DNA of 64,000 nt, taken from positions 2,046,001-2,110,000 of the forward strand of contig JADWQD010000004.1 of the NCBI GenBank assembly GCA_016110215.1, written 5' to 3'. Under the pieces are notes generated by a model. That model saw only the letters and a list, made by a program, of their open reading frames with translations, was not told where the DNA came from and searched no databases. This DNA comes from Capronia americana. Its lineage: Eukaryota > Ascomycota > Eurotiomycetes > Chaetothyriales > Herpotrichiellaceae. How positions within the stretch are numbered: the first letter of the stretch is position 1; every line of letters begins with the position of its first letter. Shown here piece by piece: positions 36,093 through 47,547 of this stretch. Made by a program: the position numbers and the translations under genes.

Positions 36093-37820
36093 TCAAGATT
36101 TCGGTTTCGGTTTCGGTTTCGGTTCCTCGCTGGCCTTCACTTCTGCGTCACCTTTGGCCTCACACTCGTCCTCTTCGCCTCCTTGGTACCTGTTCAGCTT
36201 CCTCAACAGCCTTGCCTCTCTGCGTGACGCGTCGGCATTCAGGTCGAGCAGATCGGCCACTTGCACGCGGAGCCGTGCGTTCTCTCTCCGCAGCTTCGTC
36301 ACTTCATCCCGCCAAGGTTCGCTCTCGCTGGCACCCGCGTCGGTGTAGAGTCCCGGAGACCAGTCCGGCGTGGTTCTATTCGAGGCGTCCAGGTCCGACA
36401 TGTCGTTTGAGGACACGTCATCTGGGGCGTCGCCGTCGCTATCACGCTCGCTCTCGTACTCATCTCCTAGATTAATGTCGGTGGATTCATCTTCAGCTCC
36501 CTCACCAACGGGGTCTGCTGAAGTTGAGCTATGCGCCTTGTGACTCTTCTTATGCGGACGCAGTTCCCTCTCATCGTCCTCATGTTTTTTCGAGCACTCA
36601 ACGCACAGGAGACCATCATCTGAATTGGTGGTGTTGAGGCATGTGACCGTGAATGTGTGGCCGCACTGAACGCATTCTGCAGGCCGAGCTGCCACTGGAT
36701 TCATTCTGCCCTTGGCGGTATGTGAATCAAGAGGATCCGTCGATTCACTTAGTTTCGTCGCTCCCTCTTCCGCGGAAGCTCGTGTGCCAGACACGATGTC
36801 GTCAGCTACCGTGTCTGCTCTTACTGAACGTGGATTCAAATTCCTCTCGAATTCGAATTTCATTTGTCTTCTCGATGCTTGCAGCGGTTCTTGGGCAGGC
36901 GCCGATCGATTCCATCCGCCCGAGGACTTCTGGCATACCTTCGAGAACAGCTTGTCGGTGCTGGGGTTCCAATTTCTGCCATCACCCGTAGGAGAAATCG
37001 AATAAGTTTCTGACTCGGAGTGGTTGATTTGGTCCGGACGCGGAGGGATGACTTCACCAACAGCGGGCACTAGTGTCGTGGTGGCTGTCCAGTTCGCAAA
37101 GCTTGACTTTCGGTTTAGCGGCTCTGCAAATGCTGACGAGGAGAATATGGCGGTGTCTCTTCGATCTCTGTTGTTGTTGCTCTTGGTGCCTCCACACTTA
37201 GGTTTCTTCACCACTCTTCTCACAGCGACGATCTCGATCTCATCGTCTTCTGCATCATGCATCTGCTCTACTGCAGCATCTTTCTCCTCTTCGCGTCTCC
37301 TTTTAATGCCACTTGACTCGCCTGCTTCGTCTGCTTCGCCTGTCAGTCAGTCGGCCTACTCACGATCTCAGCTCATATTCGACTTGCCTTCTAACCCAGC
37401 AAACCCGCCATTCACTTCACCGTCAGCTCCACCTCCTCCTACCTGACTCGTACTCGATGTGTACAGGTACTCCAATTTCTCCCCCATTGTCGGCATCCTC
37501 CCCATCCACTGCCTCGAGGACACGATGTCCCAGCACTCCGGACAGCCGCGATCGCCATGGGAGAGACCATCAAGGAGCACTGCTTGAGCCATCATCTCCT
37601 CACTTTCCTGTAAATTAGTATCTTCGTGCCGAATCACCACGTACGGACAAATATCTTTGTCAATGTGAAACTTGACGCCTCCATCGGTTTGCCAAGCCTC
37701 GGCCATGGCCTGGTACCATTTACAGCGGACCAGAATGAGTTCGGGGGACGGATCTGTGAGGTCTGTGAGAAGACCTTGTGGCGTGTGGGCTCGGCATGGA
37801 GAGAAATTGTAAAGACACAT
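36093..37820 (-). CDS. Met-Cys/CxxC protein with acidic coiled-coil tail, unknown function
   Basis: Two exons, 37820-37388 and 37339-36093, are joined by a 48-bp intron with a GC donor (AG|GCAAGT) and a CAG acceptor, giving 559 residues. Phase 1 on both sides matches and no GT donor works, so the GC-AG intron is well supported. The protein starts MCLYNFSPC. It has a first CPEC pair near residue 92, a basic patch (KRRREEEK), and a second zinc-ribbon-like pair (CVQCGHTF...CVECSKKH). A long acidic, Ser-rich stretch follows, then a coiled coil near the C-terminus (LRRENARLRVQVADLLDL). The end, KPKPKPKS, is encoded by a TTTCGG microsatellite. The layout suggests a zinc-binding nuclear protein, but I do not recognise the family. 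Confidence 0.7.
36098..36123. repeat. (TTTCGG)n repeat inside coding sequence
   Basis: Four hexamer units encode the terminal KPKPKPK of the minus-strand gene. Confidence 0.85.
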
Positions 37821-38914
37821 CCCCGTCGAGTTGACTTCAATCGTCGATCATAGACCGGTGACGCTTGATATTTAGGCGCAACAGGATGTGTTGTGCTGGA
37901 GCTCGGGACGACACTAGTGAGAGTGAAGAAGCCTTTCCAACGGTCGAGGTCCTGGAGTCGATGAACACCAGCTGAGGCGAAGAATGCAAAGAGTATGGGA
38001 TCACAACCGCGGTCCTCTCGAAAAAGAATTCAGAGAAAGGATCGGCAGAGAACCGAGAGTGAAATTCCCGTGAAGAACACTGCTGTACGAGGACGTTCGG
38101 AAGATTGTGCACTCGAGGTTGCTTGTTCGGAGGAGCGAGGATCAGCGAGCGTGATAGGAGATGTATCGAAGAGCGGAAAGGGGACGACACTATCCAAGAA
38201 GACAGCCCAAAGAAATCTGTACCAAGAGGCCGAGTTGAGTTGATAGGCGAGCTCTGAATCGTTCCCCACCACTTGTCGAAATGTAAGGAGAGCAAAAGTG
38301 ATCAAAGATGACTGGAAGAATGATCGATCAAAAAGGAAGATCGCGTTCAGATCAGACCGTCAGAGTCGTGACACTGGACTTCCTACCTATATAGAATAGC
38401 CATACTGAACACATGCCACTAGGTGAGATTTTTCTATCTCGAGCAATGAGGGAAGAATGGAGGGTCTGAGAGAAGAAGGGAGCCAGACACACACCTGACC
38501 AACACCACTCAAGGTTGCGGGTTTCAAATCGAAAGGCCTCGCATACGGGACGATAGCCATCCTCTTCGATAAGACTGCTAGTCCCAGGCCCACGCCTATA
38601 GTGCAAGGGACGATCAAAGCGCTGTGAACAGTCAATATGCTTAAACGGAAGCTGCTGGAAAACCACGAGAAGCGCCAAAGGTCAAATGTCTCTGGTGGAA
38701 GTTGTTGCATTGCCGCCGCCCGTAATCAACGTCTATGGCTGCATGTGCAATGCCGACCGACTACTTCCCGGCTATGCTGGTCTCAGTTTCGTCCTCGATC
38801 AACCCGGCGAGGTGATGACGTTGACGGGGTACACAAAGTATCCAACGAGGTCCGAGTCCAGGTATTGTCACACAACTATGGCGATGGCGGCCATCCGATA
38901 CCCATCCGTTCACT
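37821..38914. promoter_or_regulatory. intergenic region between the RTF1 3' end and the MCLYNF gene
   Basis: About 1.1 kb contains the promoter of the Met-Cys protein and the 3' flank of RTF1. Open frames of 107-152 codons occur on the minus strand, but their composition looks non-coding to me. Confidence 0.35.
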
Positions 38915-40839
38915 TCAGATGTCGATGTCGATATCAATGCCCAGATCCATTTGCGCAATGATTTCATCATCCAAAGCCGCCTTACGAATGGTCGGAAAGC
39001 CCCCCTTCTTCTGTTGCTGCGAGAGGACAGGCTTCAGAGCACTCGGTGCAAGAGACGAGGAGCTGCGAGGTGTGCCGTTGGCGAGTGAGAGCGGATTGGG
39101 GGACGCCGTTCGCGAAATGCTTGCCGCCGCCGCCGCAAGTGTTGGCCCAAGCTTAGGCGTCCCTACTCCATTGACAGGTGTCCCCGCGCGAGAGATATCA
39201 CTTCCACCCTCAAACAACTCGTCGATACCAGGGGCAAGCGTCTTCTTCGCCTTTCGTTGCCTCATCTCTGCAAGTTGCGCTTTTCTCACATTTTCAGCAT
39301 TCAATCTCTGATTTCGACGATTCAGCTCCGCAAGCTTCTCTTGCTCCGGGTTGACGTAGGATGTCTCCTTCTTCTCCAAGCTTGTCCCGAAAGCCAGTTT
39401 CATGGGCACAATGGCTGCAAGCCGGTTTTCCAGTTCCTCTGCGAGTTCGTCTCGCCCCTCGGCGCGAGCTTCCGCAATTCGCTCTCTGAGATCTGCTTTC
39501 TCTCCTGCACGGGTGATTTTCTCGGTCAACTCGGCCTGAGCTCTGATTCTGGCTGAGATGTCAGCATCGGTGAATCTGTGGTTGATCAGGCGGTTGATTT
39601 GATCGAGTTTTGAATTGATGAAGGCCTTGGTGGGCATCTTCAAGTTTTCATTCGCCATGACAGAGCGGTAACGGAGCCATTCGGCATCCGTGAATTTCTG
39701 CATGGAGCATTCGAGGAATGACCACTGCTTCTCTGCCTTCCCATGGGCAGCCAAGATGTACATGTCAACAGGGAAGGGTCTGCCGTTAGAGCCGATCATG
39801 GCGTATGGCTTGCCGGTGGTGAACTTCTTGATCAGGCAGAGACGATACTCATTGACACCGGGAGTGCGGCCTGGACCGAGACAAACGCGGGCGTAGCAGT
39901 CTGTGATGGCTTCCTGGAACCCTGGTGTGTAACAGACTTGGGCAAAGTTGTCGCGACCGACGCGAGCTCGTTGAATGTCTTGAAGTTCGGCGATAGGTTC
40001 GTCCTTCGGCGGACTGGGTGACCTTCTCTTGTATCGGCGATCATCGTAGTCATTGTCGCTTTCGCCTTCTGCATCTGCATCGCTGAAGTCGTCTCTCGGC
40101 GATGCTTTTCTCCTAACTGTTTCGCCTCTCTTACGCTGCTCGTCGCGCAGCGTCTTCTCTTCTCGCTGACGTTTGTACGCTTCAATGGCACTGCTGGCCT
40201 CGCCGACACGGCCACCTCCAACTTTTGTACGCTGCCGAGTGCTCTTTCGTTGAGAGTCTTCGAGATCCGCTGCACTGGCCTTGCGCTTGTTCTTCGCGGC
40301 GTTCTTAGCTTCCTCCCGAGCGCGCTGTGCAACGAGGCGTCGGAGTGTGAGGTCTTGTTCGTGGCGCTCGACTTGCTCGCTTCGCTGGGCTAAGATCTCT
40401 TCTCGGTCGATCTCGGGCTTCGCTTCGATGCGGGCTTTGTCTGCAGCGTCGTAGTAGAGCTTTTCATAGGGAAAGATGGGTTTGTCGTCTGTGTCAGGGT
40501 CGAAGTCGGCTTCCGACTCGGACTGCGACATGGAGGCGGACTCAGAGTGTTGCGAAAGCGAAGATCTAGATGGGCGCATTGGTCAGCACGAGCAACAGTG
40601 TCATACAGAAAAGCGCCATACAGTTCATTTTCGTCATCAGAGTAGGTCCTGCGACGCTTAGTTCTCTTGACAGTCTTAGCGACACCCTTCCGAGCCATGT
40701 CTGCTGCAGGAGATTCTCGAGATTGTTTCTTGGATCGAGGTGGTGAGGGAGATTTCTGTTTGGGAGAAGATGGGATGGATTCCTCGGCGGAGGAATCCCC
40801 TCCGGCGAGGGCAAGAAGTTCTGCATCGAGATCGGCCAT
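38915..40839 (-). CDS. rtf1: RNA polymerase-associated protein RTF1 (Paf1 complex)
   Basis: Two exons, 40839-40622 and 40565-38915, flank a 56-bp GTATGG...TCTAG intron and give 622 residues. The N-terminal third is acidic and Ser-rich, with many Lys/Arg clusters. The Plus3 domain lies at about residues 265-380 (VGRDNFAQVCYTPGF, CLGPGRTPGVNEYRLC, KKFTTGKPYAM). A long charged helical region follows (ARAEGRDELAEELENRLAA), and the end is conserved (GFPTIRKAALDDEII). RTF1 links the Paf1 complex to elongating RNA polymerase II through Spt5 and promotes H2B ubiquitination. The last residues, GIDIDIDI, come from a short GATATC/GATGTC repeat. The gene is divergent from COQ7. Confidence 0.93.
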
Positions 40840-41349
40840 GGTTGTGAGGCAGTCCTGAAGCCAAAGACACTATTCACTGCGCGTGATGGCAAGGCGGGCG
40901 TCGTCTATACGGTGATTGTACAAAGGGAGAAGGTGGATCGAGTGCTTTGAAGCAGAAGTAACCGTCTCAAAATGAGATGGGAGATGTCGTCGTGCAGGAG
41001 GATTCGGTTGTCGATGAGGTCCAGCAGAAAAGGGCGGAGGTCAACTGATCGTCCAATTGTCCTGCTGGAGCCTAAGTCCAGTCTATGTGAGCGCCAAATG
41101 AGGACAAGTCAATGTATCAGATGGCAAAAGAGTTTGAGAACGACATATATGTTAGTACTGGCAAAGACGAAGGCACAATGAGAGGCGGCACCTTGTTGAC
41201 AGGAGAAAGTGAAGTGGTTGAACAATATGTAAATGCTCATTCATGACTAAGCATGCGGCAAACCTTCTGCATGCATGACTCGTGCTCGACATCAAACTGC
41301 ATGGGATGATTCATGGCTGCACACTTGCTGCTCCTCAGCTTGGACAAAG
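40840..41349. promoter_or_regulatory. divergent promoter region RTF1/COQ7
   Basis: 510 bp separate two divergent housekeeping genes. I saw no clear TATA box. Confidence 0.5.
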
Positions 41350-42072
41350 ATGATAATCAGGAACTCCGTGCGTGGCCTCTCAGACATCGCTGCGCGTACC
41401 ACGGCGCGGCGTGCGTCTTCCATACCGATCCCCCTCCGTCATGCGTCAACGCAAAATGCTCCCTCGGAAGCAGCCTCAACCTCTGCCCAATCGAGAACAC
41501 ACCTCTCCAAAGAGCAGAGGGAGTTCCTCGATCGCGCTCTCCGTGTAAATCAAGCCGGGGAACTGGCAGCGACCCTGATCTACACTGCTCAGACACCGCC
41601 CCTGGTCAAGGCACACCCGCACCTCCGCCCACTCATGAAACACATGTATGACCAAGAAGCCGGCCATTTCAAGGTCTTCAACGGACTCCTCGCGAAGCAT
41701 CGCATTCGCCCCACTGCAATGTATCCGGTCTGGCAAGCTGCGGCGACGGTGTTAGGGTGGACAACCGGCGTGATGGGAAGAGAAGCGGCGATGGCTTGTA
41801 CCGAGGCCGTGGAAACGGAAATTGGGAACCATTACAATGGACAAGTGAGGGAATTGTTCAAGTGGATGACAGAGTTGAAAGAGAGAGGCGAGGAGCTTGA
41901 TCCAGAATTGAAAGTGCTGATCGAAGAGATTAAGCGGATTCGAGATGAGGAGCTTGAACATCTGGACCATGCTGTTGAGAATGATGCAAAGGAAGCGCAG
42001 CCTTACCAACCCCTAACAGATGTCATTCGATATGGGTGTCGCGGCGCTATCTGGGTAAGCGAGAGGATATGA
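41350..42072 (+). CDS. coq7: 5-demethoxyubiquinone hydroxylase COQ7
   Basis: Intronless, 240 residues from the ATG at 41350; an in-frame ATG at 41275 would add 25 residues of poor quality. Residues 1-35 are Arg/Ser-rich, acid-free and amphipathic, as expected for a mitochondrial presequence. The di-iron ligands are all present: E71 (NQAGE), E103 and H106 (DQEAGH), E155 (AVETE), E201 and H204 (EELEH). The enzyme hydroxylates demethoxyubiquinone in the penultimate step of ubiquinone synthesis, on the matrix face of the inner mitochondrial membrane. The family is Coq7/Cat5. Confidence 0.95.
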   Translation: MIIRNSVRGLSDIAARTTARRASSIPIPLRHASTQNAPSEAASTSAQSRTHLSKEQREFLDRALRVNQAGELAATLIYTAQTPPLVKAHPHLRPLMKHMYDQEAGHFKVFNGLLAKHRIRPTAMYPVWQAAATVLGWTTGVMGREAAMACTEAVETEIGNHYNGQVRELFKWMTELKERGEELDPELKVLIEEIKRIRDEELEHLDHAVENDAKEAQPYQPLTDVIRYGCRGAIWVSERI

Positions 42073-42380
42073 AAGCATGTTGCATTGCACCAACCACGGT
42101 CTATCTGTTTCGGCGGAGGTCGGCCACCGGAGTTAACGGCCCGGTTGCAGAAACGGTTGAAGAAGGGACTGACTCCAAGCCTGGCTGTTCTTATCAGCAG
42201 GAGGACGCAGAACCACACCATACCCAGCTCTTTGTTGAGAATATATCGGAGCCAAGAGCTAATTCTGTCAGCATCACGAGCATGGTGGTATGTGGTCACT
42301 GTCGTCGATGACATGGGGGTCATGGATTTTGTTCTCATCCTCATTGTTCGGCCCAGTGTGTCACCGCGGAGCTCTCTCCT

Positions 42381-42692
42381 TCAGATGCTATGCCGCCCAA
42401 TGTCCGCAGCCACATCGCTCTCCTCTGTTCCTGTGGGCGCGTTCGTTGGCAGCGACATGGCACGGGAGCGACCACTCGTCGGTCCTGACCTTCTCCTGGT
42501 CTCCATGTACTCCTTGCAAAAGCGGCACGGTTCCATCCTCCAGTCCTCCACCGACTTGGTGCCTTTACACGTCTCCTTGATTGGCATGAGCATGATGTAC
42601 TCCAACCCGCCTTTGCACCTCACCACCGCGTACTCAACATGTTGGTCCCCTCCGAGGCACCCGAAGTGGACAATCTTGATTGCGTAGCACAT
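42381..42692 (-). CDS. small Met-Cys/CxxC protein, hypothetical
   Basis: This single open frame encodes 103 residues. It starts MCYAIKIVHFGC and holds two further single cysteines and a CRFC pair near residue 56, followed by a basic, Ser/Thr-rich tail. The arrangement (Met-Cys start, spaced cysteines, one CxxC, then a charged tail) matches the neighbouring genes at 36.1-37.8 kb and 43.6-44.1 kb. I know similar short Cys proteins occur widely in Pezizomycotina, but no function is established. No intron was needed. Confidence 0.5.
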   Translation of the reverse strand: MCYAIKIVHFGCLGGDQHVEYAVVRCKGGLEYIMLMPIKETCKGTKSVEDWRMEPCRFCKEYMETRRRSGPTSGRSRAMSLPTNAPTGTEESDVAADIGRHSI

Positions 42693-43579
42693 TGTGGTTC
42701 CCTCAGACCTGTTGTAGAGAGGTTGGGATCTGGAAGGCTGGGTACAGGAATTGGCGCGGTTGGCAGCAGATCTGAGGATTTGTTTGTTGGTTGTATGAGC
42801 TTGTTAGGCGGAGATGAGGGTTGCAGGCTTCCGTGTCCCCGGTCGTATGTCTTCCGTGCAGGGTTGTTTGTCGACGAGTATGTGGAATTACCGGCATAGG
42901 ACTGTGGAACTTGGACAAGGGTTGGTTATGCAAACCTCGGTCGTTGATGTGGTTTGGGCGCTACTTCAAGACTGAGAATACCATGAATAGGAGTGGTAGT
43001 ATCCAAGAGAGGCTCAGGGTGCCGAAGAGAAGAACTCTCGGTGTATGCTCCGTGGAAAGATTGCCGTTTGTTGTCAGTGACAGTTGTCGACCAAAAAGTG
43101 ACCAGAAGGGTGTCACTCTGAAAAATTGCGGGCGTGCTTGATCTGCTGATTTCGCAAAACCCATTGTGTGCCCTGCTTCTTTCACGCAGACAAAAGCGGT
43201 TGAAGAAGTTACGCCTGCCTGGAGTCTTTGTGGGAATTAGAAAGTGCGGTTTGCGCAGCTCTGTTCTGCAGCGACGGTGGGAAGGTGACACGCTCTGCGA
43301 AACTGAGATTCTTCTCTTTCACTCACCACTCCACGACTATGCCTTCACTTACCGAGCCTGAACAATCATCCCTTCATAACATCCCCGCCAGATCCGCGCA
43401 TTCATCCAATACAGCAATCAAGCAAACCACTATCTTTGACTCATTGAGGGTATAATTTCTTGCCGCTCACAGAAGCTCAGCTCCCGATTGTACCTCCCAA
43501 AAGACCCGCACTCCTCCAGTCTCATGACAGCTACGATAGCTCCATCCTACACAACTGTTCCCCTAGCAGACACGTCGAA
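42693..43579. promoter_or_regulatory. divergent region between two small Cys genes
   Basis: About 0.9 kb separates two divergent Met-Cys genes. A possible upstream exon of the plus-strand gene (ATG at 43339) lies within it. Confidence 0.35.
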
Positions 43580-44062
43580 ATGTGCTGGTTCAAACTCGAC
43601 ACCTGCCCATACCCTCATCACGACCCAATCCGCGCCCTGATCTTCGTCCCGGGAAACGCCTCCAAATGGGAATTTTGCGACAAACCTCAACCTTGGGGTC
43701 GCCTGTCTTGTGGCAACCTCATTGTCCAACATAATGCCGCTCATTCGACAAATCCTCGCCCAGTACTCACAGCCGACTGTAAATGGTGCACAGCTGTTCT
43801 GAAGTTGGAAGCCACCAAGTCCAAGGAGATACAGCACCAAGCGCGTGAGAACATTGCGGAAATGGAGGAGAAGTTCAATACCAATGCTAAGCTGAAGGAC
43901 GTGCACAAGAGCATCCAACTGTTGGAGACGGCGGTGGCCGGCTTGCGAAATAAGGCCTGGGAGATGAGACTTGCCGACGACACGAATGGTGGTAGCGGCG
44001 AGTGGGAGGAGATCAAGAGTGGACCTGAGCTTGGCCAGGGCGGTCACCAAGTTGCTCCTTGA
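43580..44062 (+). CDS. small Met-Cys/CxxC protein with coiled coil, hypothetical
   Basis: From the ATG at 43580 the product is 160 residues, beginning MCWFKLDTCPYPHH. Further cysteines and a CKWC pair near residue 70 precede a helical, charged region with coiled-coil character (ENIAEMEEKFNTNAKL). An alternative model uses an ATG at 43339 and a 70-bp intron (43450-43519), which joins in phase and would give about 217 residues. I prefer the shorter form because the Met-Cys start matches its two neighbours. Function unknown; a zinc-binding role is inference. Confidence 0.55.
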   Translation: MCWFKLDTCPYPHHDPIRALIFVPGNASKWEFCDKPQPWGRLSCGNLIVQHNAAHSTNPRPVLTADCKWCTAVLKLEATKSKEIQHQARENIAEMEEKFNTNAKLKDVHKSIQLLETAVAGLRNKAWEMRLADDTNGGSGEWEEIKSGPELGQGGHQVAP

Positions 44063-46149
44063 GCCATGAAAACGATGGTTAGCAATGTAGGTTGCTGGCG
44101 CAGGAAGGCCAACACGCCTCGTGCCGCAAGGGTGTGTGACATTGGCATTTTACTATTCTTGAGGTACCCCTATCAATCAAAGCTGGTGTTCAACCGGAAT
44201 ACACCAGTACTCCTTTTGCTCCTACCATCCCAGCTCTGTTGACTATCCGCTCGTTATCTCCATGTTTCCCTCCTTACCTACGATTATCCACGATACAACC
44301 CCACTACATAGACGTCTCGATGGTCTTGGCCTGCGAGCATACACGAATCTACGATACCTGCTCGCTGTCACCAAGAAATTACTCCAAGAAGTTGGCAGAC
44401 GGGGCCGTGCTCAGCGCCGACCTGAACCACTGGATCCAGGATCAAGCTCCCAGCACACTGACTGCCGTCCCTCCTCGCGTGGGCTTCTCATGATATTCTA
44501 GCGTTGTTTCGTGTTTGTAGGATAGCACAAGTCTCAGCTCGCCTCACGCCGCACGTATGTCGAATCCTATCTGGGAAGAAACATCGGACGTGAACACGCA
44601 TGTTGCCGAAATGCACCATAGAAGCACCGGTGGCATCGGAATGGCGATCTCGACAGATGATAGATCCGATTCACTATCACCGCCATCACAACTCGCACTA
44701 CGTATCACTATTCGCTGTGTCATGAATGCTTCGCCGTTGTCGCCAAGGTCAGTTAGATGCTTATTTCGAGGAGGTTGCTTGTAGGAACCGACTCAGACCC
44801 GCAATAATAATGAAATATGAGATATGAGTTTGAATGTGTCATGGCTGCTTGGTACTCAATAGCCTTGGCCATGTGCGGCTCCGGGGTGGTTGCTGAAAAC
44901 TTCCAGCAGGCAGTTGAAGTTGTTGCCAGGCCGCCTGCGCGAGGCTGCCACCCCCTGAAAATGCCGCGTCCTCATCCTCCCTCCGCTGCCGTCAAAACAA
45001 ACTGCGGTATCGGCCGACACGTGTGGTGATCCACGCTTGGTTCGAAGGAATGTGAATATTGCATAGGTGGAGTTAATTCTGGTCACCCTCCAAAGGAACG
45101 GAACCAGGTGTGATTTCTGAATTCGGTGATTTTCTCTCTCTCTCGCCGAGATCAGTGTGAGGGCAATACATTGATTCCACGTTTTTCCGCTGTATAAAGG
45201 AGAGAGTTTGGCAGAGTAAGAATCGGGCGCAGAGAGGGCCGTAGGTTCATTCATCCTACTACTGATAATATAGACGTGTTACATAATGCTTGACATGCGT
45301 AGTGATTCTCGGGATTGGTGTAGAATAATTAATTAGTCTCTTCATCAGTTCCCCCCATGACTTGTCCATGATGTCTGGAACGGAAACGTCTACACTCAAC
45401 CGGGATATTATGTGGCCAGCCAGCACTTTGGCCGTCGGCTCAATCAACGAAACCATACTACGTACGTGGCCGGGATGCGCGGCGATCCTGGGAATGAGGA
45501 ATGAGTGCCTTTGGGTTGCCATATCGCAACTTGGTCCCTGCGTCAAATGTGCTGCATGGCATGGGATACAGGACCGCGAGCAAGGACGGTATCGAACCGC
45601 GCAGCAAGTAAAGCAGTGATGGATGGAACTGCATAATTGCATATGCCGATGCAGGGTCTCGTTGTTTCCACAGCCGGCGAAGTCTCTGAGCGAGCGGACA
45701 GGCAAGGTTGACTGGACCTTTAAACTGCTCGCTACTTGCAGCTCGTTTCTCCCATGGTGTCTCTGTTTCTCGTACTGTTAGCGACCGTGTCGAAGTCACT
45801 CAGTCCATGTAGGAAAACGACCACGTGTAAAGTTCCCCACAAGGAGATCTGCGCATGCCACTGTACCCCGCGAGATTCACCCGGAACGATTCCGCCGTCG
45901 AACGCCGGCCGATAAGCGGACCAGGATCAACCGCCGTGAACTCAGAACTCAGTGCGCCGCACTGGCCCAGGTACTGTGTACGCTTCCGATATAAAACAGA
46001 CTTAGAGAAATCTGAACTCACCTCACCTCACCTCGCCCTCACTTCACTCACGATTCAGATCTCCTCGTTCTTTCTATCAATCGCATCACCGTGAGACGCA
46101 ACCTCCTCGCCCATCATCGTCACAACCGCATTCACCATCATACATCGCC
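44063..46149. other. intergenic region of about 2.1 kb
   Basis: No supported gene. Several short open frames lack features. A TATA-like element near 45990 probably belongs to the following gene. Confidence 0.45.
45990..45996 (+). promoter_or_regulatory. TATA-like element upstream of the short-chain dehydrogenase
   Basis: TATAAAA lies about 155 bp before the ATG at 46150 and is followed by a CT-rich (CTCAC)n stretch, a common fungal promoter layout. Confidence 0.4.
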
Positions 46150-47205
46150 ATGTCCGCCAAAGTCGCGCTCGTGACGGCCTCGTCCGCCGGCCTCGGCGCC
46201 GCCACAGTCAAAGCCCTGGCGCCGTACTTCCGCGTCGTCGTGAACTACCACTCGCGCGCCGAGAAAGCCGAGCAAGTCATCCGCGAAGCGACGGCCATCC
46301 CGCCGGTGGTGACCTCCCCCGCCCCCACCGAACCCCGCTTCCACGCCATCAAGGCCGATGTGTCGCAACGGAACGAGATCGAGCGCCTCGTCGCCGAGAC
46401 GGTCGCCACCATGGGCCGTCTGGACGTCGTGGTCAGCAACGCCGGCTGGACGCGGCTGACGAACTTCTTCGACTTGGACCAGCAGGTCGAGGAGTCGGAC
46501 TGGGACAAGTGCTTCAACGTGAACGTCAAGTCGCATTTATGGCTCCTTTACGCGGCGAAACCGCATCTCGAGAAGACGCACGCGTCCGAGGGCGTGGGCG
46601 GCGCGTTCGTCACCATCGCCAGTCTCGCGGGCGTGAGGCCTAGCGGGAGTTCTCTCCCTTATTCTGTAACGAAGGCAGCCGAAATCCATCTCACCAAGGG
46701 GTTGGCGACGATCTGTGGGCCCAAGGTGCGGTGTAACAGTGTGAGCCCGGGGTTGATGATGACTGAGTGGTGAGTGCGCCCTGCCGTTTTGTGCTTGTCT
46801 TGTCATATGCGTTGTGCGTTGTGCGTTGCGTTTTCGGCTGTGCCTGTGTTTGAACTTCCTTTTGTCAGATTGAGAGGTTTGAAGGTTGATTGCCTGTGTT
46901 GAACTCAAGAGAAAGGAAGAGGGAAATATATGTACACGACTTGGTCACGTGCCTGGGGCATGCCTTCTACTTGAACACCATTCGGCTGCATCTGGATAGC
47001 ATACTCAGTACTCCGTCCAAGGTCCACTAACATGGCAGATAGGGGCAACCAATTCCCCGAAGCAAAAGTCAAGGCCACGGTGGAAAAGTCAGCCTTGAAG
47101 GGCACGGCAACGGTGGAAGATGTGGCAGATCAGATTAAGACATTGGTGCTGAGTAAGTCGATGACGGGGCAGAATATCGTTCTAGATTGTGGGATTGCGA
47201 TATAG
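46150..47205 (+). CDS. short-chain dehydrogenase/reductase
   Basis: Two exons, 46150-46769 and 47043-47205, give 260 residues, the classical SDR length. The intron (GTGAGT...GATAG, with a CTAAC branch site) is 273 bp, long for this window. Seen motifs are the cofactor-binding TASSAGLG (the first Gly of TGxxxGxG is Ala), D at the end of a later strand (KADVS), SNAG, a catalytic Ser in TIASLAG, and YxxxK as YSVTK. The short second exon supplies the typical EDVADQIKTLV and GQNIVLDCG C-terminal blocks, which confirms the splice. The enzyme reduces or oxidises a hydroxyl/carbonyl with NAD(P)(H); the substrate is unknown. Confidence 0.92.
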
Positions 47206-47547
47206 GATGGGATAGACTGGCGGGTATGGAGTATGAGACCTGGAATGTCTCTACAGCCAAAATTGGAGTTGACTGTCCTTTCCGCGCGAGGTCAGTCCCA
47301 TGTTTCTGTCCCTGGACTCTGAACGCATGGGCGAGGCTGGGATTGCAATGCAATACAAGCTGCCGCCTCGTCGTGGAGAAGGCATCATACCTTCACGATT
47401 CGTCAACACGCAGAATGCAACCTGCGAATGGGGCGTAGGATTTACAACGGACTATTCTCAACCAGCCACTTCTTCGGGATTTCTGGACATCAACTCCCTC
47501 GTTTGCCCTCGTCCTAAATTTTTTGTTGCATTTCCCGTAGATTTGAA
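47206..47547. other. convergent 3' intergenic region
   Basis: 342 bp between converging genes, nothing recognised. Confidence 0.5.

Noticed and set aside
37837..38295. 152-codon minus-strand open frame just upstream of the MCLYNF gene, considered as an upstream exon
   Set aside because: It ends before the ATG with no donor giving a phase-correct join, and composition is non-coding-like.
45570..45620. On the minus strand a GGTTCGATACC block looks like a tRNA B box
   Set aside because: The T stem does not pair well and no A box lies at the right distance.
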